Assembly: GCA_017431345.1 (NCBI GenBank)
Contig: JAFRLH010000006.1
Coordinates: forward strand, 34,996-98,995
Origin: Lachnospiraceae bacterium
GTDB taxonomy: Bacteria > Bacillota > Clostridia > Lachnospirales > Lachnospiraceae
DNA: 64,000 nucleotides
Direction: 5' to 3'
Under the pieces are notes generated by a model. It was not told the origin of the DNA. It searched no databases and worked only from the letters and a program-made list of their open reading frames with translations. Below, piece after piece: positions 54,277 to 63,128 of this stretch. The translations under genes were made by a program, and so were the position numbers. How positions within the stretch are numbered: position 1 is the first letter of the stretch; each line of letters begins with the position of its first letter.

Positions 54277-55380
54277 TTATCTTTTGATCTTGAAATATTT
54301 GTCAAATCCGTTCAGGATCCCCTGCACGATCTTATCCTGGTAAGAAGACTTTGCCAGCAGCCGGTCTTCTGTCGGGTTGCTCTGATAACCCATCTCGATC
54401 AGCGTAACAGGCACCTTGCACCAGTTGATCCCGGTGTAATCATCCGCTTGCAGGATGCCGCGATTTTTGCTCTTCGTCTGGGCACAGACACAGTCGACCA
54501 CACACTTAGACAGTTTGTAGCATTTCTTATAGAGCTTTCTGACCGGATAAGGACTTTTCTTTGTCGGACAGATCGTAAAGGTTCCGCGTTTGCCGCGCGA
54601 AGTGGAGCCGTTTGCGTGAATCCTGATGAAAGCGTCCGCCTTCTCCTTATTTGCGATAGCAGCTCTCTTGCTGTTCGAAATATTCACATTATGCTTCGTC
54701 CTGATCATGACTGTCTGATAGCCGTTCTTCTCAAGGACTTTCTGCAGTTTTTTGGCAACGATCAGCGTCAGCTCGTATTCATAGAGCTTTGTCGAAACGC
54801 CCTGCGTACCGCCGGAAACTTTCTTTCTCTTCTTTTTCGCACCGGGGCCGATCGGTTCCTTCGTCGCATCGGAGTGTCTCTGATGGCCGGCATCAATGAC
54901 GATGAGCTTTCCTTTTATCTTTTTCTTCTTTACCGCACTGAATTCACCGAATATGGGGGCCTTTTTCGTCCCTTTGTATGCGCGTACCATCACGTAGCAT
55001 TTTTTTCTGACCTTGAGTTTTTTCAGAACCGCTTTATTCTCCCTCACATAAGCAGTCTTATAACGGACAAAGTCCTTATAGTAGGAATATCTTACCTGAT
55101 ATCCCGCAGCACCTTCCACCGCCTGCCATGTAACGGTCATCTGCCTCATCTGAGAATTATTCAGTTTCAGCCCACTGACTTTCCCCGGCTCCGCAGAATC
55201 CTGCTGTTCCTCTGTCTCCTCCGTTTCCGTCTGTTCAGATGCCGGCTGCTCCGGCGTCTGTAGTTCTGTCTCCTGTGGCTCAGTCTCCTGCAGCTGTTGT
55301 GCGCGGATCTTTCCGGGCACAGCAAATACGAAGGCTGCAACAATAAGCACTGCGAGGAATAAAACACTGTTCTTTTTCAT
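54277..55380 (-). CDS. N-acetylmuramoyl-L-alanine amidase with Fn3-like domain
   Basis: This secreted enzyme should cut the amide bond between muramic acid and the stem peptide. The 367 residues have a signal peptide (about 1-28) and a Glu/Gln/Thr linker. A fibronectin-III-like domain (about 65-160; SGLKLNNSQMRQMTVTW) and an Amidase_3 domain (about 170-365) follow. The zinc ligands are IDAGHQ, a Glu in the YEYELTL region and His in IRIHANGS; the catalytic Glu is in LIEMGYQSN. ATG 55380 follows GGAG. The next gene upstream is a paralogue. Confidence 0.9.
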   Translation of the reverse strand: MKKNSVLFLAVLIVAAFVFAVPGKIRAQQLQETEPQETELQTPEQPASEQTETEETEEQQDSAEPGKVSGLKLNNSQMRQMTVTWQAVEGAAGYQVRYSYYKDFVRYKTAYVRENKAVLKKLKVRKKCYVMVRAYKGTKKAPIFGEFSAVKKKKIKGKLIVIDAGHQRHSDATKEPIGPGAKKKRKKVSGGTQGVSTKLYEYELTLIVAKKLQKVLEKNGYQTVMIRTKHNVNISNSKRAAIANKEKADAFIRIHANGSTSRGKRGTFTICPTKKSPYPVRKLYKKCYKLSKCVVDCVCAQTKSKNRGILQADDYTGINWCKVPVTLIEMGYQSNPTEDRLLAKSSYQDKIVQGILNGFDKYFKIKR

Positions 55381-55528
55381 AAAGCTGCTCCAAATCCTTT
55401 GCATATTTACAGGACGCCGGATGATGGAAAGAACTTCCTTCTATGATCCGCGTCTGTGCAGAAACCTGTGCAAACAGGTTTTTTCACTTCTTGTATAAAG
55501 GGTTCCCATTGCAGTTCTCAAGTTTCTG

Positions 55529-56542
55529 CTATCTTCCAAAATAGATATCCAGTCCGTCCGCCAGTCCCTTTGCAATTCTGTACTGATATTCTTCGGTCTG
55601 CATCAGCGTATCTTCTTCCTGATTGCTCATGAAGCCCATTTCCACGATGGTCACAGGCACCTTGCTCCAGTTGATCCCGGAATAGGTATCGCTCCTCATT
55701 ACACCGCGGTCCTTTGCGCCGGTCGAAGCGACCAGCCCTTCCAGCACAGCTTCCGCAAGCGCATGGCATTCGCTGTAAATATCGGCGTTGTACGGATTGG
55801 AGCTCGTCTGGCAGATCGTGAAGCAGCCGTGCGCGCTGTGATCCTCGCTGCCGTCGGCGTGGATCCTGATAAAGGCGTCCGCATGTGCTTCATTTGCCAT
55901 GGATGCCCGCTCGATATTGCTGATATTCACATCATTGGTCTCCCGGATCATCAGGACTTCATAGCCTCTGTTTAAAAGCTCCTCCTTCAGTTTCAGCGCC
56001 ACATCCAGGTTCAGCTGATATTCCGACGCACCGGTATAGTCACCGGAGGTGCCGCTTGAGACCTTCGCCTTCATCTCGGAGGCACCGGGGCCAATCGGTT
56101 CCTTTTCACTGTTCGAATGCGCCTGATGGCCGGGATCGATGGCCACCAGTTTCCGATCGGCGATCGGATAACCGTCCTCGTCCGTCTCAGACCAAAGACT
56201 GTCATCTTCTTCCAGGCCATCATCCAGTTCGATCTCTTCTTCTGCTGCATCGGAAATGTCATCCGACTGTTCTGCGATGCCGGCAAACGATGCGTCCGGT
56301 TCTGCCGTCTCCTCTTCCGGTTCTTCGGTCTCTGTTTCCTCCGGAAATGCTTCCGCAGTCACTGTTTCCGCCGCTGCGATATTCCCGCTTTCGGTCTCCG
56401 CCGTTTCCGCTGCCGCGGATTCTCCCTGCACTGTCTGCACCGCCGCAGACGTTTCCGCCGCCTCCTGCTTTTTTCCGCTGCAGGCAGTAAAAGCAAACAG
56501 GCAGGCAGCGATCAGAATAATTCTAAATAACGTTCGTTTCAT
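55529..56542 (-). CDS. N-acetylmuramoyl-L-alanine amidase, lipoprotein
   Basis: The 337 residues start with a lipoprotein signal with lipobox FTAC (Cys near residue 21). A long Glu/Ala/Thr-rich acidic linker (about 30-120) and an Amidase_3 domain (about 130-337) follow. Zinc and catalytic residues lie in IDPGHQAHSN, EYQLNLD, IRIHADGS and IVEMGFMSN. It shares EPIGPGA and GINWxKVPVT blocks with its neighbour at 54277. The lipid anchor would hold it at the membrane while the other is free or wall-bound. ATG 56542 follows GAGG by six bases. Confidence 0.9.
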   Translation of the reverse strand: MKRTLFRIILIAACLFAFTACSGKKQEAAETSAAVQTVQGESAAAETAETESGNIAAAETVTAEAFPEETETEEPEEETAEPDASFAGIAEQSDDISDAAEEEIELDDGLEEDDSLWSETDEDGYPIADRKLVAIDPGHQAHSNSEKEPIGPGASEMKAKVSSGTSGDYTGASEYQLNLDVALKLKEELLNRGYEVLMIRETNDVNISNIERASMANEAHADAFIRIHADGSEDHSAHGCFTICQTSSNPYNADIYSECHALAEAVLEGLVASTGAKDRGVMRSDTYSGINWSKVPVTIVEMGFMSNQEEDTLMQTEEYQYRIAKGLADGLDIYFGR

Positions 56543-56626
56543 CCTTAACCTCAATGATAAATAACTGCAGTCTGAGGGCGATGAATTACCCGCAGAATAA
56601 CAGGGATCCCCGGAATCCCGTCCTCC

Positions 56627-57082
56627 CTATTTAATGCCGGAGCTTCCGAAACCGCCCCTGGCATCGCCTTTCATTTCGCCGATCTCCTGAAATACGATCT
56701 TCGGCTGGTGCTCTATGATTCGGAACTGTGCGATCCTGTCATTGACATGGATCTGCGTATCGCGCATCGCCAGCACGGGATACAGCCATCTGTCATCGGT
56801 ACTGTTCTTCCCATAGGATTCGTCAATGACTCCGATGGAATTGACCTGGATCAAGCCGAAATTCCGAAACGTCGAGCTTCTCGGGGCAACGATCGCTTCA
56901 TAACCATCCGGCAGACTGATCGAGATCCCGAGATCGATCATTTTAAATTCTCCAGCCTTCAGGTCCACATCCTCTGCTGCGCGCAGATCGATCCAGTCGC
57001 TCTTCCCGTCTATATAGGTCAGTTTATCGATCCTGTCACTGTGATAATGGATCTTCAGCGTCTGTGTTCCCATCCTGCTCAT
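56627..57082 (-). CDS. dut: dUTP diphosphatase
   Basis: dUTPase hydrolyses dUTP to dUMP and pyrophosphate, keeping uracil out of DNA and supplying dTMP synthesis. The 151-residue protein has the trimeric-type motifs: DLRAAEDV (motif 1), PRSSTFRNFGL (motif 2), NSIGVIDESY (motif 3), NDRIAQFRI (motif 4) and the C-terminal RGGFGSSG arm (motif 5). Motif 3 carries GVIDESY where GVIDxDY is usual. ATG 57082 overlaps the upstream stop (ATGA), so it is translationally coupled to the carboxypeptidase gene. Confidence 0.93.
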   Translation of the reverse strand: MSRMGTQTLKIHYHSDRIDKLTYIDGKSDWIDLRAAEDVDLKAGEFKMIDLGISISLPDGYEAIVAPRSSTFRNFGLIQVNSIGVIDESYGKNSTDDRWLYPVLAMRDTQIHVNDRIAQFRIIEHQPKIVFQEIGEMKGDARGGFGSSGIK

Positions 57083-58593
57083 CTCTTCCTGTTTCTGTAT
57101 TTGCGTCTTATTTCCCTGTTCCATTTGATCCTCTGTCCGATCAGCCAGAACAGAAGAATGAGCAGGACCACCAGCATCACGAACATCAGGGCGAGAAAAA
57201 TCAGTTCTCCGGACGTCCATCCGAAGATCTCCGTTTCTTCCGCATAGGATTCCCCTTCCGCAGTCTCCGCTGCCGCGATCGATTCCTCCGCGCGCGATTC
57301 CGCCCATACTTCATAGGCCTCGTCTGTCAGCAGAACGTTCGTTTCTCCGAGAGCGGCCTGTCCGTAGGAAAACTGCAGCGTGCCGATGGACAGATCTTCT
57401 TCCGTCGGATCCGTCTCTTTCGGATCAAAGGATACCGAAAGTTTTGTTTCATCTGCAAGATCCGGCACCATCAGCGCGAGATCCGGCATTTCCACGTCTT
57501 CCTGTCCCCGTCCGAGTTCGTCATAGACATCCGGAAATATTTCCGAGACATTTTCTCCCGTCACCAGATTGAAATCGTTGAATGCATAATCCAGCAGCAG
57601 CTTCGTATCATTGAACCGGTCCGACAGGCCTTTCATGAGAACACAGACCACTTCCATGCCTTCCTTTTCGGCATAGGTGACCAGCGTATTTCCGGCAAGC
57701 GAAGTAAATCCGGTCTTTCCGCAGACAACGTCCGGATCGTAGAATTCGCTGTCCGGCTGAAGCATCAGATGATGATTCGTATATTTTGAGAAGCCCTCTG
57801 TCCGGATGACTCTTCCGGCCAGCTTCACGGAAGTCTGCGATGCATATCTGCGGAAGTCCTCATTTTCCACGCAGGCGGACATGATCAGCGCCATATCCCG
57901 CGCCGTCGTCACGTGCTCGGGGTCGTTCAGTCCGTGCGGATTTACGAAATGCGTGTTTTCACAGCCAAGTTCCTTTGCCCGCGCATTCATCATGTCCGCA
58001 AAACCGCTTAACGATCCCCCGATATGCTCTGCAAGCGCGTATCCGACTTCATTCACGGATTCAACAAGAAGGAACTGCAGGCATTCATCGACAGTCAGCA
58101 CTTCCCCCTCTTCGAATTCGTAATGGTGTCCGCCTTCCTCGATATCATAGATGGCATCATGGGAAAATGTCACCTCTTCATCCAGCTTGCAGTTCTCCAG
58201 CGTGAGCAGCGCAGTCATGATCTTGGTCGTACTGGCAGGGAAGCTGACCGCATCGGGATCTTTCGAGAAAAGGACTTCGCCGGACCGTTTTTCGAACATG
58301 AAAACGGATTCCGCGGACACCTCCGGACCGTCGGGCCATTCCGGAACAGCGGTAACGTCATTCAGCCCGGAAAAAGACAGGCCTGCACCGGCCCCGGCAG
58401 ATAAGGGTGCCGCCGCACTGTCTTCCTCTGCAGCCGTTTCGGATTCTTCCGTGTCTGTCTCTTCCGCAGCCGTTTCGGTCTGCGCGGACTCCTGCACCTC
58501 TTCCGCTCTGCAGATTCCTGCCGGCAGCATACAGACAGCAAGCAGAAGCGCCGCAGCCAGGAGTTTCAGTTTTCTGAATTCGGGAAAAATCAT
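57079..58593 (-). CDS. D-alanyl-D-alanine carboxypeptidase (S11 family)
   Basis: This low-molecular-weight penicillin-binding protein removes the terminal D-Ala from peptidoglycan stem peptides, limiting cross-linking. The 504 residues have a signal peptide (about 1-31) and an acidic Glu/Thr linker. The transpeptidase-like domain carries SxxK in PASTTKIMTA, SxN in ESVNEVG and KTG in CGKTGFTS. A second beta domain and a C-terminal transmembrane helix with basic tail anchor it. It is of DacF type. It lies 6 bases after maf and overlaps dut. Confidence 0.92.
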   Translation of the reverse strand: MIFPEFRKLKLLAAALLLAVCMLPAGICRAEEVQESAQTETAAEETDTEESETAAEEDSAAAPLSAGAGAGLSFSGLNDVTAVPEWPDGPEVSAESVFMFEKRSGEVLFSKDPDAVSFPASTTKIMTALLTLENCKLDEEVTFSHDAIYDIEEGGHHYEFEEGEVLTVDECLQFLLVESVNEVGYALAEHIGGSLSGFADMMNARAKELGCENTHFVNPHGLNDPEHVTTARDMALIMSACVENEDFRRYASQTSVKLAGRVIRTEGFSKYTNHHLMLQPDSEFYDPDVVCGKTGFTSLAGNTLVTYAEKEGMEVVCVLMKGLSDRFNDTKLLLDYAFNDFNLVTGENVSEIFPDVYDELGRGQEDVEMPDLALMVPDLADETKLSVSFDPKETDPTEEDLSIGTLQFSYGQAALGETNVLLTDEAYEVWAESRAEESIAAAETAEGESYAEETEIFGWTSGELIFLALMFVMLVVLLILLFWLIGQRIKWNREIRRKYRNRKR

Positions 58594-58599
58594 AGAGTA

Positions 58600-59172
58600 T
58601 TACACCTTTCCAAACGGTCTGTACTCCTCCGGCAGATGCCGGATCACTTCCGCAAGAGGAAAACCAACGACCGTATAATAATCACCGTGTATACTTTTCA
58701 CCAGCATGGAACCGAGTCCCTGGATCCCGTAACCGCCGGCTTTATCCATCGGTTCCCCTGTTGCCGCATAGGCTTTGATCTCCTCCTCGGTAAGATCATA
58801 GAATTCGACCTCGGTCTCGGAGGTAAAAGACCGCACGCCTTCCGGAGAGCAGATCGCTACGCCGGTGCTCACTGCATGCGTCCTGCCGGACAGTGCACGG
58901 ATCATCTCCTCGGCTTCCTGTACATTTCCGGGTTTGCCGAGCGCTTCTCCATCCAGAATCACCAGTGTATCGGAACCGATCACAATATCCTCCGGATGCA
59001 GTTCCGCCACTTCAAGTGCTTTATGACGGGCAAGGAACTCGGCCCGTTCGGATACCGGCAGATCTTCCGGCACCTTTTCCTCTCCGACAGCCGGAATGCA
59101 GACAAAGTTCACACCGACCATATGCAGAAGCTCATTCCTTCTGGGGGATCTGGAAGCAAGTATCAGCATCAT
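58600..59172 (-). CDS. maf: Maf-family nucleoside triphosphate pyrophosphatase
   Basis: Maf proteins hydrolyse non-canonical or modified nucleotides such as dTTP/UTP or m5UTP and have been linked to septum inhibition. The 190 residues show ILASRSPRRNELL at the start, IVIGSDTLV, GKP, LSGRTHAVSTGVAI and DKAGGYGIQGLGS, all conserved. The gene starts inside the end of the rhomboid gene (four-base overlap) and stops six bases before the carboxypeptidase gene. House-cleaning by Maf and dUTPase in one operon makes functional sense. Confidence 0.94.
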   Translation of the reverse strand: MMLILASRSPRRNELLHMVGVNFVCIPAVGEEKVPEDLPVSERAEFLARHKALEVAELHPEDIVIGSDTLVILDGEALGKPGNVQEAEEMIRALSGRTHAVSTGVAICSPEGVRSFTSETEVEFYDLTEEEIKAYAATGEPMDKAGGYGIQGLGSMLVKSIHGDYYTVVGFPLAEVIRHLPEEYRPFGKV

Positions 59173-59738
59173 CCTCTCCTCCAGTTCTTCATGAAAAATC
59201 CAAAGAATCCGCCGCAGGCACCCCCGAGCAGATGGGATATATGGGAAATGTTGTCCGCCGTGAACAGACCGCTGTAGACTTCCTGTCCCAGATAAACGAT
59301 TGCAACCACGATCAGCGTAAGCGGAATCTCTCCCTTCCGAACACTTACCACGGAAGCCAAAAGCATCATCATGAAAACGATTCCCGAAGCGCCCATCAGC
59401 GCTGTGTCCGGAAAAAGGACCAGGTTGATAACGCCTGTAAGCAGCGCCACCACAACCATCATGATCAGCAGGTCACGGCTGCCGTATTTTTCCTCCAGGA
59501 TCGGCCCGAGCAGCAGGAACAAGGTCATATTTCCTGCCCAATGGGCAAAGTTCGCATGTCCCAGAACATGTGTAAAGATCCTGAAATAGGCGAGCACATC
59601 CCGGAAGGAACACCTGTATACGGAGAACAGCAGATCATTGCTCGCCCCCTTTGTCGCCATGGACAGCAAAAGCACTGCCAGGGTGATGAAGAAGAAGGTG
59701 AGCACGACCGGGGAATTGTATCTGATTCTTCCGATCAT
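59169..59738 (-). CDS. Rhomboid-family intramembrane serine protease
   Basis: The 189-residue membrane protein has six hydrophobic segments and the rhomboid catalytic dyad. Ser is in MGASGIVF (GxSG motif, near residue 117) and His in HISHLLGGACGGF near 167. The conserved HxxxN-like element is HWAGNMTLFL in helix 2. Rhomboids cut transmembrane substrates within the bilayer; the substrate here is unknown. It overlaps mrp upstream and maf downstream by four bases each. Confidence 0.88.
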   Translation of the reverse strand: MIGRIRYNSPVVLTFFFITLAVLLLSMATKGASNDLLFSVYRCSFRDVLAYFRIFTHVLGHANFAHWAGNMTLFLLLGPILEEKYGSRDLLIMMVVVALLTGVINLVLFPDTALMGASGIVFMMMLLASVVSVRKGEIPLTLIVVAIVYLGQEVYSGLFTADNISHISHLLGGACGGFFGFFMKNWRRG

Positions 59739-60604
59739 TTCTGCGTCAGCTCCGTAATGGTATCCGCCGCCTCATAAAGATAGCCGGGATCGAGCGCTTC
59801 CATCCGTCCTTCGTCCGCAAGTTCAGCGACCGCGCTGTCCATGGGCAGACGTTCGACGACCTTCACGCCGCTCTTTTCAGACCATCCCTTCAGTGTATTC
59901 TCGCCAAAGACATAGATCTTCTTTCCGCAGTCAGGGCATACCACATAACTGAAGTTTTCGATCACGCCAAGCACGGGGATATTCATCTGCTCCGCCATAT
60001 TGTAAGCTTTTTTAACGACCATTTCCACGAGGCTCTGCGGGGAAGTGACAAGAAGAATGCCTGTCACGGGCAGGGACTGGAAAACGGTAAGCGGTACATC
60101 CCCTGTTCCGGGCGGCATATCCACGAGCAGATAATCCAGCTCGCCCCAGATCACATCAGACCAGAACTGCTTTACAATACCGGCAATGGCAGGGCCTCTC
60201 CAGATGACCGGCGCCTCTTCCTCTTCCATCAGAAGGTTGACGGACATGATCTGAATACCGCTGGCGCTCTGTGCCGGGAGCATCTGCTCGCCGACGATCC
60301 CGCCGATCTGTTTTACGCCGAACATCTTCGGGATCGAAGGGCCGGTAATATCCGCATCAAGGATACCGACTTTATAGCCCTTGCGCTTCAGCGCAACAGC
60401 CAGTGCTGCTGTAACGGTCGATTTTCCGACACCGCCTTTTCCGCTGACGATACCGATCACATTTTTAATTTCCGAATCCTGGTTCGGGGCGACATAGAAA
60501 GGATTCTCCGCTTCTTTCTGTGCCTTCGCAGCATCTGCTGCCTTCTTTGCTTCTTCCGCTTTTCTTATCGCTGCTTCCAGCGCCGGATCTCTTTTTTCTT
60601 CCAT
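59735..60604 (-). CDS. mrp: Mrp/NBP35-family Fe-S cluster carrier ATPase
   Basis: Mrp/ApbC proteins bind and transfer 4Fe-4S clusters to target enzymes. The 289 residues start with an Ala/Lys/Glu-rich helical tail. The P-loop NTPase domain has the deviant Walker A SGKGGVGKST near residue 55, DADITGPSIPKMFG, the DMPPGTGDVPLT motif and the cluster-binding CPDC near 223. ATG 60604 follows AAGGAG. It is the first gene of the mrp-rhomboid-maf-carboxypeptidase-dut operon. Confidence 0.94.
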   Translation of the reverse strand: MEEKRDPALEAAIRKAEEAKKAADAAKAQKEAENPFYVAPNQDSEIKNVIGIVSGKGGVGKSTVTAALAVALKRKGYKVGILDADITGPSIPKMFGVKQIGGIVGEQMLPAQSASGIQIMSVNLLMEEEEAPVIWRGPAIAGIVKQFWSDVIWGELDYLLVDMPPGTGDVPLTVFQSLPVTGILLVTSPQSLVEMVVKKAYNMAEQMNIPVLGVIENFSYVVCPDCGKKIYVFGENTLKGWSEKSGVKVVERLPMDSAVAELADEGRMEALDPGYLYEAADTITELTQK

Positions 60605-60690
60605 GACAATCTCCTTCCCCGGAAATACGCTTTTCTTTCGATGAACCTTGCGGTCCGCAGATCGCATTCCCGCATTGCCTTAACTTTGAT

Positions 60691-60718
60691 ATCATAGCAT
60701 ATTTAGCCAATTTGTAAA
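60691..60718 (-). promoter_or_regulatory. Promoter of the mrp operon
   Basis: On the minus strand TTTACA (60713-60718), 16-base spacer, TATGAT (60691-60696) with an upstream TGC making an extended -10. It lies just after the rplL terminator. Confidence 0.7.
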
Positions 60719-60720
60719 AC

Positions 60721-60747
60721 AAAAAAACCGCCGCTTAATGCGGCGGT
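60721..60747 (-). terminator. Terminator of the rplJ-rplL operon
   Basis: ACCGCCGC and GCGGCGGT form a perfect eight-pair stem with loop ATTAA; the minus strand ends in seven T (60721-60727). Confidence 0.92.
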
Positions 60748-60764
60748 CATAAAATCATAAGAAA

Positions 60765-61136
60765 TTATTTCAGAGTGACCTTTGCGCCAACCTCTTCCAG
60801 AGCAGCCTTGGCAGCCTCGGCCTCTTCCTTGGATACGCCCTGCTTTACAGCCTTGGGTGCGGAATCGACAACTTCCTTTGCTTCCTTCAGGCCAAGTCCG
60901 GTCAGCTCACGGACGACCTTGATGACCTTAACCTTCTGAGCACCGATCTCAGTCAGTTCTACGTCAAACTCAGTCTTCTCTTCTACTTCCTCAGCGGGGC
61001 CGGCTGCTGCTACAACAACGCCTGCTGCTGCGGATACACCAAACTTCTCCTCACAGGCCTTTACCAGGTCATTCAGTTCCATAACGCTCAGCTCTTCAAC
61101 AGCTGCGATGATCTCATCAATGCTAAGTTTTGCCAT
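60765..61136 (-). CDS. rplL: 50S ribosomal protein L7/L12
   Basis: L7/L12 forms the flexible stalk that recruits translation factors. The 123 residues have the N-terminal dimerisation helices ([24 protein letters not shown]), the Ala/Gly hinge (about 36-52) and the globular C-terminal domain with [26 protein letters not shown]. It is last in the operon after rplJ and is followed by a strong terminator. Confidence 0.98.
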   Translation of the reverse strand: MAKLSIDEIIAAVEELSVMELNDLVKACEEKFGVSAAAGVVVAAAGPAEEVEEKTEFDVELTEIGAQKVKVIKVVRELTGLGLKEAKEVVDSAPKAVKQGVSKEEAEAAKAALEEVGAKVTLK

Positions 61137-61184
61137 TTTCTTATCCTCCGTAAGATTTTTCTTCGTCTTTATACTGGTATTACA

Positions 61185-61691
61185 TCAGGCTTCAGCCGCT
61201 GCTTCAGGGCTGTCTTTCTTTGCGATCTGGTCAATAACACGCGCAAAGTTCGCCATAGGAGACTGCAGACTTCCAAGCAGTCTGGAGAGCAGCACTTCTC
61301 TTCCGGGAATTGTTGCCACGACCTTGATGTCTGCTTCGTTGTAATAGTTGCCTTCCACAACGCCTGCCTTTAAGGAAATAGCGTCGTGCTTCTTTGCGAA
61401 TTCCGCAATGATACGGGCGGGAGCTGTTGCATCTCCGCTTGAAACAGCGATCGCGCTGGGTCCTTTGAGATCGTCCGCCAGTGCTTCAAATGCTGTTCCC
61501 TTCATCGCGATCTTCATAAGCGTATTCTTGTATACACGGTATGTCACGCCGGCTTCACGAAGCAGCTTTCTGAGCTGTGTGTCGTCTTCCACGGTGATTC
61601 CCATGTAGTCAACAAGAACGGCGGCCTGTGCATCGGAAAGCAGATTGGAAATCTCCTGAACAACAGGCTGTTTTGCTTCTACATTCGCCAT
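61185..61691 (-). CDS. rplJ: 50S ribosomal protein L10
   Basis: L10 anchors the L7/L12 stalk to 23S rRNA. The 168 residues have the N-terminal rRNA-binding domain (PVVQEISNLLSDAQAAVLVDYMG...TVEDDTQLRKLLREAG) and the C-terminal helix that binds L7/L12 dimers. ATG 61691 is preferred; the frame is open for 46 more codons, but that stretch is the L10 leader RNA. Expression is probably autoregulated through this leader. Confidence 0.97.
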   Translation of the reverse strand: MANVEAKQPVVQEISNLLSDAQAAVLVDYMGITVEDDTQLRKLLREAGVTYRVYKNTLMKIAMKGTAFEALADDLKGPSAIAVSSGDATAPARIIAEFAKKHDAISLKAGVVEGNYYNEADIKVVATIPGREVLLSRLLGSLQSPMANFARVIDQIAKKDSPEAAAEA

Positions 61692-61742
61692 GAATCCATT
61701 TACCTCCTTGTAGTAATTTGCACCACTGCAAAGATGAAAAAG

Positions 61743-61862
61743 AAAAACTCCTTTCGCCGGAGCGAAAGGAGAGAATAAGCTTGTCTCTATCCCTTCCTCG
61801 GCAGGCGCAATGCTTATGCCTTTCGGCACCTGCTGTCTTCGGCAGTGGCAGATATCTAATGC
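61743..61862 (-). ncRNA. Ribosomal protein L10 leader with attenuator
   Basis: The minus-strand RNA contains the conserved L10-binding core (CCGAAGACAGCAGGTGCC, AAAGGCATAAGCATTGCGCCTGC, GAGGAAGG). A perfect ten-pair stem (CTCCTTTCGC with GCGAAAGGAG, 61748-61757 and 61762-61771) and a T tail follow, forming the attenuator. In Firmicutes, free L10-L12 complex binding this leader lowers rplJL expression. Confidence 0.88.
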
Positions 61863-61868
61863 CGTGTC

Positions 61869-61897
61869 ATAATAACACAGTATTATTCGGTTGTCAA
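61869..61897 (-). promoter_or_regulatory. Strong promoter of the L10 leader
   Basis: On the minus strand a perfect TTGACA (61892-61897), 17-base spacer, TATTAT (61869-61874). Transcription should start near 61862, right at the beginning of the L10 leader. Confidence 0.85.
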
Positions 61898-61912
61898 ACG
61901 ATACTTATCTGA

Positions 61913-62605
61913 TTACAGATATTTCACCGGGTTCAGCCTTACAGCGGGTCCCATGGTAGAGGAGAGCACGATGCTCTTCATGTAGGTTCCCTTCAGGGTG
62001 GACGGACGGGCCTTCGTAAGAACGCTCATGATCGCGTCAAGGTTCTCCGCAAGCTGCTGCTCCGTGAAGGAAGCTTTTCCGATCGGCACGTGGATGATGT
62101 TGGTCTTGTCGAGACGATACTCGATCTTACCGGCTTTGATCTCCTTGACTGCCTTCTCGACATCCATGGTAACGGTTCCGGCCTTGGGGTTGGGCATCAG
62201 GCCTTTCGGTCCGAGGACACGGCCCAGACGTCCTACAACGCCCATCATGTCGGGGGTAGCTACGACTACGTCGAAATCAAGCCAGCCTTCCTTCTGGATC
62301 TTCGGAACGAGTTCCTCAGCGCCTACGAAGTCAGCGCCTGCTGCCTGTGCTTCATCAGCCTTCGCGTTCTTTGCGAATACCAGAACACGCACGCTCTTGC
62401 CGGTTCCGTTGGGGAGAACGACAGCGCCGCGGATCTGCTGATCTGCATGACGGCCGTCGCAGCCGGTGCGTACATGAAGCTCGATGGTCTCATCGAACTT
62501 TGCCTGTGCGTTCTTCTTTACCTGAGCGATGGCTTCTGCGGTGTCAAAAAGCTGCAGCTTGTCATAGCTCTTTACGATCTCCTGATACTTTTTACCTCTC
62601 TTCAT
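61913..62605 (-). CDS. rplA: 50S ribosomal protein L1
   Basis: L1 forms the stalk near the ribosomal E site and can repress its own operon. The 230 residues include [24 protein letters not shown]-type N-terminus, the central domain with [12 protein letters not shown] and the C-terminal [22 protein letters not shown]. It follows rplK by 15 bases. Confidence 0.98.
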   Translation of the reverse strand: MKRGKKYQEIVKSYDKLQLFDTAEAIAQVKKNAQAKFDETIELHVRTGCDGRHADQQIRGAVVLPNGTGKSVRVLVFAKNAKADEAQAAGADFVGAEELVPKIQKEGWLDFDVVVATPDMMGVVGRLGRVLGPKGLMPNPKAGTVTMDVEKAVKEIKAGKIEYRLDKTNIIHVPIGKASFTEQQLAENLDAIMSVLTKARPSTLKGTYMKSIVLSSTMGPAVRLNPVKYL

Positions 62606-62620
62606 CTGAACATCCTCCCA

Positions 62621-63049
62621 TTAGTCATCGACAACAACGATGCCCATACTTCTTGCAGTACCGGCGATCATGCTGGTGGCAGCCTCAACACTTGCAGCGT
62701 TAAGATCAGGCATCTTAAGCTCGGCGATCTTCTGTACTTCGGATCTCTTCAGTGTGGCGACTTTGGTCTTGTTGGGAGCACCTGATCCGGACTGGATGTT
62801 CGCAGCTTTCTTAAGAAGAACGGCTGCGGGCGGTGTCTTGGTGATGAAGGAGAAGCTTCTGTCCGCATAAACAGTGATGACAACGGGGATGATAAGATCA
62901 CCCTGGTCAGCTGTACGGGCATTGAATTCCTTTGTGAACTGAACGATGTTCACGCCGTGCTGTCCAAGCGCGGGTCCGACGGGCGGTGCCGGAGTAGCTT
63001 TTCCGGCAGGGATCTGCAGTTTGATAAATCCTGTTACTTTCTTTGCCAT
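62621..63049 (-). CDS. rplK: 50S ribosomal protein L11
   Basis: L11 binds the GTPase-associated 23S rRNA region and senses uncharged tRNA with RelA. The 142 residues start [32 protein letters not shown], the N-terminal domain carrying the Pro-rich helix. The rRNA-binding C-terminal domain ends [10 protein letters not shown]. It lies 79 bases after nusG and 15 before rplA. Confidence 0.98.
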   Translation of the reverse strand: MAKKVTGFIKLQIPAGKATPAPPVGPALGQHGVNIVQFTKEFNARTADQGDLIIPVVITVYADRSFSFITKTPPAAVLLKKAANIQSGSGAPNKTKVATLKRSEVQKIAELKMPDLNAASVEAATSMIAGTARSMGIVVVDD

Positions 63050-63128
63050 TTCAAATCTCCTGTCTGTCAGGCATATCAGCCTGTTGTGGTGTGCGGGGCA
63101 GGCACCCCTTCCACTGGTCTATAGTTGC

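Noticed and set aside
55461-55487. AACCTG/CAGGTT hairpin as terminator of the lipoprotein amidase gene
   Set aside because: The T run lies on the plus-strand side only, so it does not suit the minus-strand gene upstream; too weak to call.
57083-57307. 75-codon upstream extension of dut
   Set aside because: It overlaps the carboxypeptidase gene in another frame; the ATGA-coupled start at 57082 matches dUTPase length.
61692-61829. 46-codon upstream extension of rplJ
   Set aside because: The stretch is the conserved L10 leader RNA, and the family start is at 61691.
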